Origin: Marinobacterium litorale DSM 23545
GTDB taxonomy: Bacteria; Pseudomonadota; Gammaproteobacteria; Pseudomonadales; Balneatricaceae
Length of the DNA: 64,000 bases
Direction of reading: 5' to 3'
NCBI RefSeq assembly: GCF_000428985.1
Contig: NZ_AUAZ01000016.1
Span: 1-64,000 of the forward strand
The position numbers and the translations under genes are program-made. The notes under the pieces are model-generated. The model did no database searches. It saw nothing but the letters and a program-made list of their open reading frames with translations, and was not told the DNA's origin. Each line of letters starts with the position of its first letter. Position 1 is the first letter of the stretch. Positions 47,579 through 55,312 of this stretch are shown one piece after another.

Positions 47579-48318
47579 GCCCAAACACAGAATCCTCTCA
47601 GCCACTGATCGCCCATCTGGTGGAGCTACGTCAGCGTCTGCTCTACTGCGTATTGGCCGTCATCGTAATCTTCATGCCGCTGTTCTATTTCGCCAATGAG
47701 CTCTACACCTGGATCTCGGCTCCTCTGTCGCAGCTGCTGCCGGAGGGCACCAGCATGATCGCGACCGATGTTACCTCACCCTTTTTCGCCCCCTTTAAAC
47801 TCACGCTGGTACTCTCCCTGTTTCTCGCGATGCCGTTGATTCTGCATCAAGCCTGGGGCTTCCTCGCCCCTGGGCTGTACAGCCATGAAAAGCGACTGGC
47901 GGTGCCGATTCTGCTCTCCAGCATCCTGCTGTTCTATTTCGGCATCAGCTTCGCCTATTTTGTGGTATTCCCGATCATCTTCGGTTTTTTCACCAGCGTC
48001 GGGCCGGAAAACGTGGCGGTCATGACCGATATCGACAGCTACCTGAACTTTGTCCTGAAGCTGTTTTTCGCCTTTGGCGTGGTGTTTGAGATCCCGGTGG
48101 CGACGTTGCTACTGGTAGGATCAGGCATAACCAACGTACAGGACCTGACCGGTAAGCGTCCCTATGTGATCGTGGGTTGCTTCGTGGTGGGCATGCTGCT
48201 GACACCGCCGGATCTGATTTCGCAGAGCCTGCTGGCGATACCGATGTGGTTGCTGTTCGAGCTGGGTATCCTGATGGCTCGCGCCATGATCCGCAGTCCG
48301 GAAGCCGAAACCGCTTAA
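47575..48318 (+). CDS. tatC: Sec-independent protein translocase TatC (copy 2)
   Basis: A 247-residue TatC that is clearly a close paralogue of the copy at 620-1375: long stretches are identical, including the loop [12 protein letters not shown] and the [20 protein letters not shown] segment. Differences cluster in the N-terminus, the loop near residues 184-192 ([15 protein letters not shown]) and the C-terminus. It completes a full tatABC operon and is convergent with gspN, only 4 bp from its stop. Confidence 0.96.
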   Translation: MSPNTESSQPLIAHLVELRQRLLYCVLAVIVIFMPLFYFANELYTWISAPLSQLLPEGTSMIATDVTSPFFAPFKLTLVLSLFLAMPLILHQAWGFLAPGLYSHEKRLAVPILLSSILLFYFGISFAYFVVFPIIFGFFTSVGPENVAVMTDIDSYLNFVLKLFFAFGVVFEIPVATLLLVGSGITNVQDLTGKRPYVIVGCFVVGMLLTPPDLISQSLLAIPMWLLFELGILMARAMIRSPEAETA

Positions 48319-48322
48319 ACGA

Positions 48323-49039
48323 TTACCAACGCCAGCCGCGCTGAATCTGCTCGCCACCGCCCCGGTTCAGACCGATGGTTCGCGCCGGTTCTGCCAGCGG
48401 GCTGCCAGCGCGGATATGGCCGTTAAGGCGACTGCGCCGGGCGGCCAGATCCGCAACAAAGTTCAGCTGCTGCCCCTCACCCCGCGTCTGTGCCCTCAGT
48501 AACAGGCCCGCCTGACAATCCAGGGTTAATGTCACCTGACCAAAGGGCGCAACCAGTGGCGTCTGCAACCGTAAGTTATTACTTACAAACGCCCCCTGCG
48601 CCTGAGCACAGCCGTTTGCACGGCCTTCCAGCTGCACGGCCCCCTGCCACTGCCCTGCCCAGCTAAACGGCGACTGTGAAGCTCCCCTGGACACCCATTG
48701 ACCGGGCTGCGGGACCACATCAGCCCGCCAGCGCCAGGGCCAGCCACTCAGATGCAGTTGCCAACGTTGACCCGAGATCGCAAACCCACCCCGAGCAGTC
48801 AGCGGCCAGTCTGCTGCCAGATACCAGTTCACATCCTCGAGTTGCCAGCCGGGCCCCGCTACACGGTCAATCTGCCCTTGAATCAGGCTGCCTTGCAGCG
48901 TCTCCAACTCAAGATCCCGTGGTAACTCTAGCTGCTCCGCCCAGTAGGACAGGGGTACACCCGCCAACAGGGTGCCGGTAAACACGGTACCGCCCGCAAC
49001 CAGACAACACCCGCTCCACAGTATCGACTTCAGTCTCAA
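48323..49039 (-). CDS. gspN: Type II secretion system protein N
   Basis: A 238-residue inner-membrane-anchored periplasmic protein with one N-terminal hydrophobic segment (about 8-28) and the family pattern LPRDLELETLQGSLIQGQ and GQVTLTLDCQAGLL. GspN is an accessory subunit found in some type II secretion systems; its role is not well defined. It is the last gene of the operon and overlaps gspM by 4 bp. Confidence 0.85.
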   Translation of the reverse strand: MRLKSILWSGCCLVAGGTVFTGTLLAGVPLSYWAEQLELPRDLELETLQGSLIQGQIDRVAGPGWQLEDVNWYLAADWPLTARGGFAISGQRWQLHLSGWPWRWRADVVPQPGQWVSRGASQSPFSWAGQWQGAVQLEGRANGCAQAQGAFVSNNLRLQTPLVAPFGQVTLTLDCQAGLLLRAQTRGEGQQLNFVADLAARRSRLNGHIRAGSPLAEPARTIGLNRGGGEQIQRGWRW

Positions 49040-49470
49040 CGCCTAACCTCCCGGCTTTGCAGTGGCAAAATCACCAGCTCAAAGTTAAACCGGCCCTGGT
49101 GTGAATCGATATTCCAGGCATGGGGATACCAGCCCTGCGTTGCCAGCACCGCCATCAAGTCTCTCAGTCCATCGAGTTGAGGGCTGACACCCTGCAATGC
49201 CCATCCCCCGTCTCCAGGCTCCAGACGCGCCAAGCGCACCCCCTCAGCCTGCGCTAGCTGGCCCAGTTTCTGGGCATCGAGCTCGGTACTTTCCACCAGC
49301 TGTCCACTGAGCTGATAGAGCGAACACCACTGCTCCAGAGCATGCTGCTGTTTCAACCACTGCTGAGCACCCAGCCAGGCGCACAGCAGGGCGCTGATGA
49401 TCAAAGCAACCGTCAGACGCTGCCGCTCTGCCCGGGGCCGACTTTGCCAATACTGCTGAATAACACTCAT
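49036..49470 (-). CDS. gspM: Type II secretion system protein M
   Basis: A 144-residue bitopic inner-membrane protein: cytosolic N-terminus, one membrane segment near 20-37 and a periplasmic ferredoxin-like domain. GspM stabilises GspL in the assembly platform. Similarity is modest, as usual for GspM, and the call relies partly on position: it overlaps gspL by 4 bp upstream and gspN by 4 bp downstream. Confidence 0.82.
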   Translation of the reverse strand: MSVIQQYWQSRPRAERQRLTVALIISALLCAWLGAQQWLKQQHALEQWCSLYQLSGQLVESTELDAQKLGQLAQAEGVRLARLEPGDGGWALQGVSPQLDGLRDLMAVLATQGWYPHAWNIDSHQGRFNFELVILPLQSREVRR

Positions 49471-50759
49471 TTCTGTCCGCTCTCCGGGCGATCCGCTGTC
49501 TCTCCGCGATACAGGGTGTAAACGGCAGGGCCATCGTCAACCGACTGTTGCCAACGTAAACCGCCGACCTGCTCATCCCACGCCTGCTGTAACTGGCTCA
49601 GCTCCGGTGCTGTCTCTGGACCACGCCAGCTCAAGCGCAGACGCTCGCCCGCCTCGGTGCGCGCAAGATGTTCGAGCTGCCAGCCCGGATTCTGCCGCAG
49701 CCATTGCTCAACGCGACGATAGCGATCCTCGCTGTCCGCCAGCTCAAGCAGCGGCTCCTGCCGGGCATGGAGCTGCTGCATCAACTGGCGTCTTACGCGC
49801 TCCAGCGGCAACGCAGCACTGTGCCCCAGTCGCTGCGCCAGCGACTCCCGGTAATAGGCCTGCGCCTGTTGGGCTTGAACCCAGGTAAGCAGGCCGTAAC
49901 CCACCATAGCCAGCAGAGCCCAGGCCAGCGGTTTACGTAACACGGTCAGCTCATCTGCCAGGCGGTGCCAGATGGTATCCAGAACCCGGGCAGCATCAGC
50001 CGATTGGCGCGGCAAAAGGGACGTCCCGGCACTACGATACTGCGCTGCGAGCAGCTCCAGCGCCTCAGCTTCACTGGCACTCTCGAACTCGACCTCAGCC
50101 TGCCAGCCGGAAGGCAAGGGGGGCGGCTCCCGGTCGGGCCACGCCAGCACGCCGCCCGGGTTGTCCGGCAATACCGGTCGCACCAGTGTCAGCATCTCCC
50201 CCTGTCGCCAGAGGACGGTTTGCTGCTCCGCATCGGGCACGTATTGAAAATCCGCCAGGATCCGCCGGAGATCGATTCCATTGCTTAACGCCCATTGCTG
50301 CCATTCATCGATCAGTGGCCGGGCACACACCACCAGTTGCAGACGTCCCCACCGCTCACCAACACATACGATCTGCTGCTGCGAGACATCGCCTAGCAGC
50401 AAATCTTCCAATAGGAGTGAGTACTCACTTCTTTTGATTCCAGGCGGCGCTTCAACATCGAACAGGCTGTAATCGCTACTATTCAAAAACAGCGTTGCCG
50501 GGCTATCGCGCAACGCCATGGGCGGCAGGCCATAACCGCATCGCGTGTCCTGCCCTGGCTGCCGGAACAGCCAGCAGACTCCTGCACTGTGCCCATCACC
50601 ACCGCTGCCTAAGGGTTCTGGCGAGCCGGGCTTTAGCGGGCGCAGCAACAACTCGCCACCACGTCCGGCCTTCGTCAGACGCTTTCTCACTAACGCCGAC
50701 AGCCGCTGTCCGGGGACCGGGCGGCGATTCCCCGCCGTTCGTTGTTCAACTCTGGTCAC
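49467..50759 (-). CDS. gspL: Type II secretion system protein L
   Basis: A 430-residue assembly-platform protein that recruits the GspE ATPase. The cytosolic part contains RSEYSLLLEDLLLGDVSQQQIV, typical of GspL; one membrane segment (KPLAWALLAMVGYGLLTW, in the second half) is followed by a periplasmic domain. Translation probably starts at GTG 50759, 4 bp after the gspJ stop, with AAGAGG upstream; the open frame extends into gspJ. GspK, normally between J and L, is absent here and found at 54131. Confidence 0.83.
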   Translation of the reverse strand: MTRVEQRTAGNRRPVPGQRLSALVRKRLTKAGRGGELLLRPLKPGSPEPLGSGGDGHSAGVCWLFRQPGQDTRCGYGLPPMALRDSPATLFLNSSDYSLFDVEAPPGIKRSEYSLLLEDLLLGDVSQQQIVCVGERWGRLQLVVCARPLIDEWQQWALSNGIDLRRILADFQYVPDAEQQTVLWRQGEMLTLVRPVLPDNPGGVLAWPDREPPPLPSGWQAEVEFESASEAEALELLAAQYRSAGTSLLPRQSADAARVLDTIWHRLADELTVLRKPLAWALLAMVGYGLLTWVQAQQAQAYYRESLAQRLGHSAALPLERVRRQLMQQLHARQEPLLELADSEDRYRRVEQWLRQNPGWQLEHLARTEAGERLRLSWRGPETAPELSQLQQAWDEQVGGLRWQQSVDDGPAVYTLYRGETADRPESGQK

Positions 50760-50763
50760 TGCG

Positions 50764-51429
50764 CTACACCTCTTGCGCGGGCAACGTGAAAGTACACCGG
50801 TAAGGCGCAACTTGCGGCGCCTGCTCATCCAACATCAACAGCACCCTGACCGCCTCAGTGGCAACCCGCCCATCCGATGGGAAAGACTGCCAACGCTCTT
50901 CAACTCGAAACTCAACCTGCACCTGATCGACGCCGGTCAACTCGATAAGCGGCTGCCAGCGTGTCGCCCGTGGACTGTCCAGATCTGCACTGACCTCCAG
51001 CGCCAACCCGCCCTCCTGCTGCCAACTCAGTGCCTGGCGCTGCAGCGCACTGTATTGTCGGACCGGTACTGAAGCGAGCTGATCATCCGTTTCCGCAAAC
51101 AGACCGCCCAGGGCCGGACCATTCAGTGCCACCCACTCCAGACGCTGTTGATCCGGCAGCCACTCCAGACGTTCGTTGTAGAGCGCTAACCCCTGTGTGT
51201 GCAGCGGTCGCTCGACGAGCGCTGCAAACCGGTTATCCAGCGCACTGCAAAGCTCCAGCACCTGCGCATCGCGGCTGTCAGTGAGCTTCGTACCCGTTTT
51301 AAGCCCCACCCATAGGTCGATCTGGGCGGCCAGCATGACACCCAACAGCGCGGTCAAGGCCAGCGCCAGTAGCAGCTCGATCAACGTCAAGCCGCGCTGT
51401 CGAGCGTTCCGATGCGGGTATAAAGCCAT
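50764..51429 (-). CDS. gspJ: Type II secretion system minor pseudopilin J
   Basis: A 221-residue minor pseudopilin. The prepilin peptidase site and hydrophobic helix are clear: RG then LTLIELLLALALTALLG. GspI, J and K form the pilus tip complex. It overlaps gspI by 1 bp and ends 4 bp before gspL. Confidence 0.9.
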   Translation of the reverse strand: MALYPHRNARQRGLTLIELLLALALTALLGVMLAAQIDLWVGLKTGTKLTDSRDAQVLELCSALDNRFAALVERPLHTQGLALYNERLEWLPDQQRLEWVALNGPALGGLFAETDDQLASVPVRQYSALQRQALSWQQEGGLALEVSADLDSPRATRWQPLIELTGVDQVQVEFRVEERWQSFPSDGRVATEAVRVLLMLDEQAPQVAPYRCTFTLPAQEV

Positions 51430-51794
51430 CAGGGAGCCGCAAGGAATAGACTGTAGTGATCGACCGGCCTCTCCCGGGCAGGGTCGCTGTATAGCGTCAA
51501 CTCCGCCCGGCGCACCGAACTCAGACCGGTGGCGCTGATCTGCGCCTGCCAGTAACAGGTCCGTTCTCCCTGCTTGATCTCGCCCGTCTGCCGCCCCGGC
51601 GCGGGCCAGTATGCTTCCACCCTAAACACCGCAGACAGCTCCCGGATGCAGAGCGCCGCATGGGTGCGGACAGCACCCATCACATGCACATCAACCCGCT
51701 GTGCCACCACCTGGCTAACCGCCAGTGACATCACCGCGGCAATAAACAGCGCCACCAGCACTTCGATCAACGTAAAGCCCCGATCCCGATGCAT
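51429..51794 (-). CDS. gspI: Type II secretion system minor pseudopilin I
   Basis: A 121-residue minor pseudopilin with an RG-FTLIEVLVALFIAAVMSLA prepilin N-terminus. It nucleates the pseudopilus tip with J and K. It abuts gspH (stop and start adjacent) and overlaps gspJ by 1 bp. Confidence 0.92.
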   Translation of the reverse strand: MHRDRGFTLIEVLVALFIAAVMSLAVSQVVAQRVDVHVMGAVRTHAALCIRELSAVFRVEAYWPAPGRQTGEIKQGERTCYWQAQISATGLSSVRRAELTLYSDPARERPVDHYSLFLAAP

Positions 51795-52277
51795 CTAACG
51801 GACACTCATCGCCAGCCGGCCGTCTCGATCTATCTGCGCCTGTCCTTCAGGCCAGCGCCACTGCAACACAGGCCCCAAGCGCTCTCCACCGGGCATCCAG
51901 ATTCGATACAACGGCATGTCCGCAGATGCGTCGCTCAGAGCCACTGCTGACAACTGCATATGTTCCGGCCAGTCCGGGCTGTCTCCGGGCCCTTCCCGGC
52001 CCAATGCTTCCCACTGCAGGCCCTGCGACAGGGCGCGCAGACGCACAAAACGGTAACCTCGCTCATCCCACACCCAACCGATCACCCAGCCCTGCAAACG
52101 CGCCCGTGCCCGGGCATCCTCAAAGCGTGCGGCCAACTGCTCCAATCTCGCTTCGTACAGGCGCCCGGGATTGCCGCCCAGCATTGCCAGGCCAAGACCA
52201 CTGATCAATCCGATCAGCGCCAGCACAAGCATCAGCTCCAGCAAGCTGAAACCCGACTGAGCGCGCCGAAACCTCAT
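51795..52277 (-). CDS. gspH: Type II secretion system minor pseudopilin H
   Basis: A 160-residue minor pseudopilin with the prepilin site SG-FSLLELMLVLALIGLISG at the N-terminus and a globular C-terminal domain. AAGGAG lies 8 bp before the ATG. It is 12 bp downstream of gspG in the standard G-H-I-J order. Confidence 0.92.
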   Translation of the reverse strand: MRFRRAQSGFSLLELMLVLALIGLISGLGLAMLGGNPGRLYEARLEQLAARFEDARARARLQGWVIGWVWDERGYRFVRLRALSQGLQWEALGREGPGDSPDWPEHMQLSAVALSDASADMPLYRIWMPGGERLGPVLQWRWPEGQAQIDRDGRLAMSVR

Positions 52278-52289
52278 CCGTAAGGCTCC

Positions 52290-52736
52290 TTAGAGTGACC
52301 AGTTACCGATATCGGCATCGGCACCCTCGCCCCCGGGAAGGCCATCAGCCCCCAGCGAGTACACATCAATCCGGCCATGCTCGCCGGGTGCCCGATACTG
52401 ATAAGCGCCACCCCAGGGATCTTCGGGCAGGCGACGGATATAACCGTCATCTCGGTAGCTGCGCGGTGCCGGCTCGATACTGGGCCTCTGAACCAACGCA
52501 GCCAGGCCCTGTTCGCTGGTGGGATAGCGCAGGTTATCCAGACGATACATATCCAGCGCCTGCTCCAGCGTGGACAGATCGGCCTTGACCTTTTGCACCA
52601 TCGCTTTGTCCTGATTGCCCAGCACATTGGGCGCGACGATGGCGACCAGCAGGCCGATGATAAAGATCACCACCATGATCTCCATCAGGGTGAAACCTCT
52701 CATTCTTGACGGTCTGGCGTAAGTAAATGCTGACAT
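52290..52736 (-). CDS. gspG: Type II secretion system major pseudopilin G
   Basis: A 148-residue major pseudopilin, subunit of the pseudopilus fibre. The leader ends MRG and is followed by FTLMEIMVVIFIIGLLVAIV; the C-terminal half has the calcium-site region and DPWGGAYQYRAPGEHG, the family hallmark. ATG 52736 with GGAGG upstream was preferred over an earlier TTG. It follows the truncated gspF by 25 bp. Confidence 0.95.
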   Translation of the reverse strand: MSAFTYARPSRMRGFTLMEIMVVIFIIGLLVAIVAPNVLGNQDKAMVQKVKADLSTLEQALDMYRLDNLRYPTSEQGLAALVQRPSIEPAPRSYRDDGYIRRLPEDPWGGAYQYRAPGEHGRIDVYSLGADGLPGGEGADADIGNWSL

Positions 52737-52761
52737 CAAAACCTCCGTTCAGATCTCGGGA

Positions 52762-53226
52762 CTAAAAGTTAAGGGCCTGATTGAGCTGCATGATCGGCAG
52801 CAGGATAGCCAGAACAATAAAGAGCACCAGCCCCCCCATGAACAGAATCATCAGTGGCTCGAATAGAGCGAGCGTGGTATCTACACGCTGGGTAAATGTT
52901 CGCTCCTGATGGGACGCGACGCGCTCCAGCATCTCATCGAGCCGTCCGCTCGCCTCGCCACTGGCAATCATGTTGACCAGCAGCGGCGGAAAGTAACCCC
53001 GCTCCCCCAAAGCCCGGTGCAGCGGGGTCCCGTTACGCACCTCTTCAGCAGACACCTGCAAGGCTTCCTGCAGAATACGATTGCCCAGGGTGTCGACGCT
53101 GACCCGCAGAGCAGTCAGTAGCGGCACGCCGCTCCCCATCAGAATGGCCAGCGCCCGGGACAGTCGCGCACTGTCGAGCAGTACCAGCAGAGCACCGACC
53201 TTGGGCAGACTCAGCAGCCGCTGGTA
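52762..53226 (-). pseudogene. gspF: Truncated gspF (C-terminal third of the type II secretion platform protein)
   Basis: GspF is the polytopic inner-membrane core of the assembly platform, about 400 residues long. Only the last 154 residues are here: the second T2SSF repeat with SARLSRALAILMGSGVPLL, FPPLLVNMIASGEASGRLDEML and the C-terminal helix LVLFIVLAILLPIMQLNQ. Upstream of base 53226 the frame continues for 16 codons that are antisense to phoX and unrelated to GspF. The N-terminal 250 or so residues, including the first cytosolic domain, are missing, so the product cannot be a working platform. Confidence 0.9.
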
Positions 53227-53231
53227 CATGG
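53226..53231. other. Deletion or misassembly junction between gspF and phoX
   Basis: GspF similarity (minus strand) stops at 53226 and PhoX similarity (plus strand) starts at 53231, so two broken genes meet within about 5 bp. Orientation fits one simple deletion: gspF should continue to the right and phoX to the left. No insertion sequence, recombinase or repeat is seen at the join. Confidence 0.85.
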
Positions 53232-54037
53232 ATGAAGGTACTCTGTACGTTGCGCGCTTCGATGAGAACGGCACCGGTGTATGGCTGCCGCTGACTCCGG
53301 AAGCCGTTGCTCAGGATGGCCGCACTCTGGGTTCTATCTTCGGTGATCTGTCCGATATCATCCTCAACACCCGCGGTGCTGCTGATGCCATGGGCGCAAC
53401 GCCGATGGACCGTCCGGAATGGTGTGCTGTCAGCCCGCTCAACGGCGACGTTTACTTCACCCTGACCAACAACACCCGCCGCACCGAAGCGAACGCTGCC
53501 AACCCGCGTATCGATAACGACTACGGTCATATCATCCGCTGGAGCGAAGCGGACGATATGTCCGGCTTCGAGTGGGATATCTTCGTATTCGGTTCCAACG
53601 ATTCCGCTTCTGCCGAAATCAACCGCTCGGGTCTGACCGACCTGAACGAATTCGCAAGCCCGGACGGCCTTGGCTTCGATAGCCGCGGTATCCTGTGGAT
53701 CCAGACGGATAACGGTTCCGACGTGGCCGACGATACCAACGACCAGGTACTGGGTGTTGTACCGTCCAACGTGGTTGATGCCGAAGGGAACCAGACCACG
53801 ATCACCGCCGAAAACCAGGAGATGCTCAAGCGCTTCTTCGTGGGTCCGAACGGCTGTGAAGTGACCGGTCTGGCATTCAACCCGGACAACACTGCGATGT
53901 TCGTCAACATCCAGCACCCGGGTAACTGGCCGTACTCTGCGGATGCTACTGAAGTGACTCCGGCCGGTACCAGTGTCCGTCCGCGCGCCTCCACAGTGGT
54001 TATCCAGAAGGCTGACGGCGGCCCGATCGGCGTCTGA
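53231..54037 (+). pseudogene. phoX: Truncated phoX (C-terminal part of a PhoX-type alkaline phosphatase)
   Basis: PhoX is a Tat-exported, calcium- and iron-dependent phosphatase of about 600-690 residues in other bacteria. Only the last 268 residues are present, beginning at DEGTLYVARFDENGTGVWLP and including RPEWCAVSPLNGDVYFTLTN and FASPDGLGFDSRGILWIQTD. The N-terminal half with signal peptide is lost at the junction with gspF. Codon choice resembles that of pstS, a sign of high expression in the intact gene. A strong terminator follows. The remaining frame extends back to 53081 only as antisense of gspF. Confidence 0.88.
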
Positions 54038-54061
54038 TCTAACGATCACTCTGCTCTATGA

Positions 54062-54095
54062 AAAAGGGGTGCAGCAACGCACCCCTTTTCTTTTA
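54062..54095. terminator. Bidirectional terminator between phoX fragment and gspK
   Basis: AAAAGGGGTGC (54062-54072) and GCACCCCTTTT (54079-54089) form a perfect hairpin with a T-rich continuation on the plus strand. It ends the phoX transcript, and its A-rich left flank could serve the convergent gspK gene. Confidence 0.9.
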
Positions 54096-54130
54096 TCAGC
54101 CAAACAACCCAACGGGCTGAGACTACACCT

Positions 54131-55204
54131 TCAGAACCCTCGCTGTAGCGTCAGCCAGTTGATTCGCTGAGCCGGCACTCTGGCGGCCCATTTGGAGACA
54201 CCCTGAAGCTGAAAATCCTGCTTGAAGGCATAGGTCTCATCATCTAACTCAATCTCGGTCTCCAGCCGGAAACGCTCCGAATTCAACACCAACCCATCCA
54301 GGATCCGCTCGGTTTGCTCCTCGCCCACACCGCTCAACGCCGCTTTAACCTCATCTGCACTTGCATAACCGATGGCCGGACGCCCCAACAACAACCGCTG
54401 CAGAATCGAGCCCGGCACCTCACCCGCATAAAGCGCTTCCAGCAGAGGTAGTTGATCCAGCGTCAGCGCATTCAGGTTCAGCCGCCAGGGGCCGGTATCC
54501 GGCCAGGCACAGAGTTCGGGGTAGCGCCAGACGCGCAAACTGTCACCCGGTGGCAGCAGATTCAGCTCGCTGAGATCAACCATTGCGGCATTGGATGGTA
54601 ACCAGGGCTGATTAGCCTGAGTGTACTGGATCGCCTCGGCACCCTGAGGCTGCGCCTGTCCATCGGCATCGATCCAATCCGTCAGGCGATCCACAAGCTG
54701 AGCGGGCGACAAACCGGCCGAACGTTGCGAACGCAGTAAGTACCTGAGCTGCCGCTGCCCCTCGGCCGACGATTCCCCTCGCAGAAGGTTTACGTTGAAA
54801 CAGGCGCGCAGATCTCGCAGCCGGATGCGTATCTGAGCGGACGGCAGCCCCTCTTCCGCCAACTCGGATACCGGCAAATCCATCCATTGCCCCTGCAATG
54901 TTTGCCAGAACAGCGGGCTTTCCCGCCAACGTCGCTGCGTCATCCCGGCTTGCACCAACAGCTGGGCAGCTCGCTGCAACTCACGGGCCTGGCGGGCATT
55001 ATGCAGCTCCCGTAACGCGGCCAACTCGGCGCGGCTCTGCTGCACCACCACCGGCAGGCCAATCGCCACCAGCGCCAGAGCGAATAACACCATCAATAGC
55101 GCAACACCGCGCTGACGATCAAACGTTGATTGAGCGGAGCAACAACCCGCAAGGGTTAAGGGACGGGGTTTATGAACGTGGCTGTTTACCGGTAAGTGCA
55201 ACAT
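54131..55204 (-). CDS. gspK: Type II secretion system minor pseudopilin K, displaced
   Basis: A 357-residue minor pseudopilin, the large tip subunit. After a leader of about 33 residues comes QRG-VALLMVLFALALVAIG; the globular part shows LRACFNVNLLRG and LTDWIDADGQ, typical of the GspK alpha domain with its calcium sites. It is usually between gspJ and gspL; here it stands alone on the far side of phoX, with its own Pho box. ATG 55204 was chosen; the leader is longer than normal and the true start could be a later GTG. Confidence 0.87.
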   Translation of the reverse strand: MLHLPVNSHVHKPRPLTLAGCCSAQSTFDRQRGVALLMVLFALALVAIGLPVVVQQSRAELAALRELHNARQARELQRAAQLLVQAGMTQRRWRESPLFWQTLQGQWMDLPVSELAEEGLPSAQIRIRLRDLRACFNVNLLRGESSAEGQRQLRYLLRSQRSAGLSPAQLVDRLTDWIDADGQAQPQGAEAIQYTQANQPWLPSNAAMVDLSELNLLPPGDSLRVWRYPELCAWPDTGPWRLNLNALTLDQLPLLEALYAGEVPGSILQRLLLGRPAIGYASADEVKAALSGVGEEQTERILDGLVLNSERFRLETEIELDDETYAFKQDFQLQGVSKWAARVPAQRINWLTLQRGF

Positions 55205-55233
55205 GATCGGCCGCTCGTTTAAGTCGACCAATC

Positions 55234-55267
55234 AGTAAACACGCTTTAGATGACAGGCCCATGAAGA
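55234..55267 (-). promoter_or_regulatory. Pho box and -10 of gspK
   Basis: On the minus strand TCTTCAT, GGGC and CTGTCAT (55250-55267) form one partial and one perfect PhoB half-site. TTTACT (55234-55239) lies exactly 10 bp downstream. The gspK ATG follows 29 bp later. Confidence 0.68.
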
Positions 55268-55312
55268 CTGTACAAGGTCTTAGATCATAAGCGCGGGCAG
55301 GCGGTTCAGTAT

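Noticed and set aside
53045-54049. 334-codon minus-strand frame over the phoX fragment
   Set aside because: It is the antisense of phoX and gspF coding sequence, and the PhoX frame on the other strand matches its family throughout.
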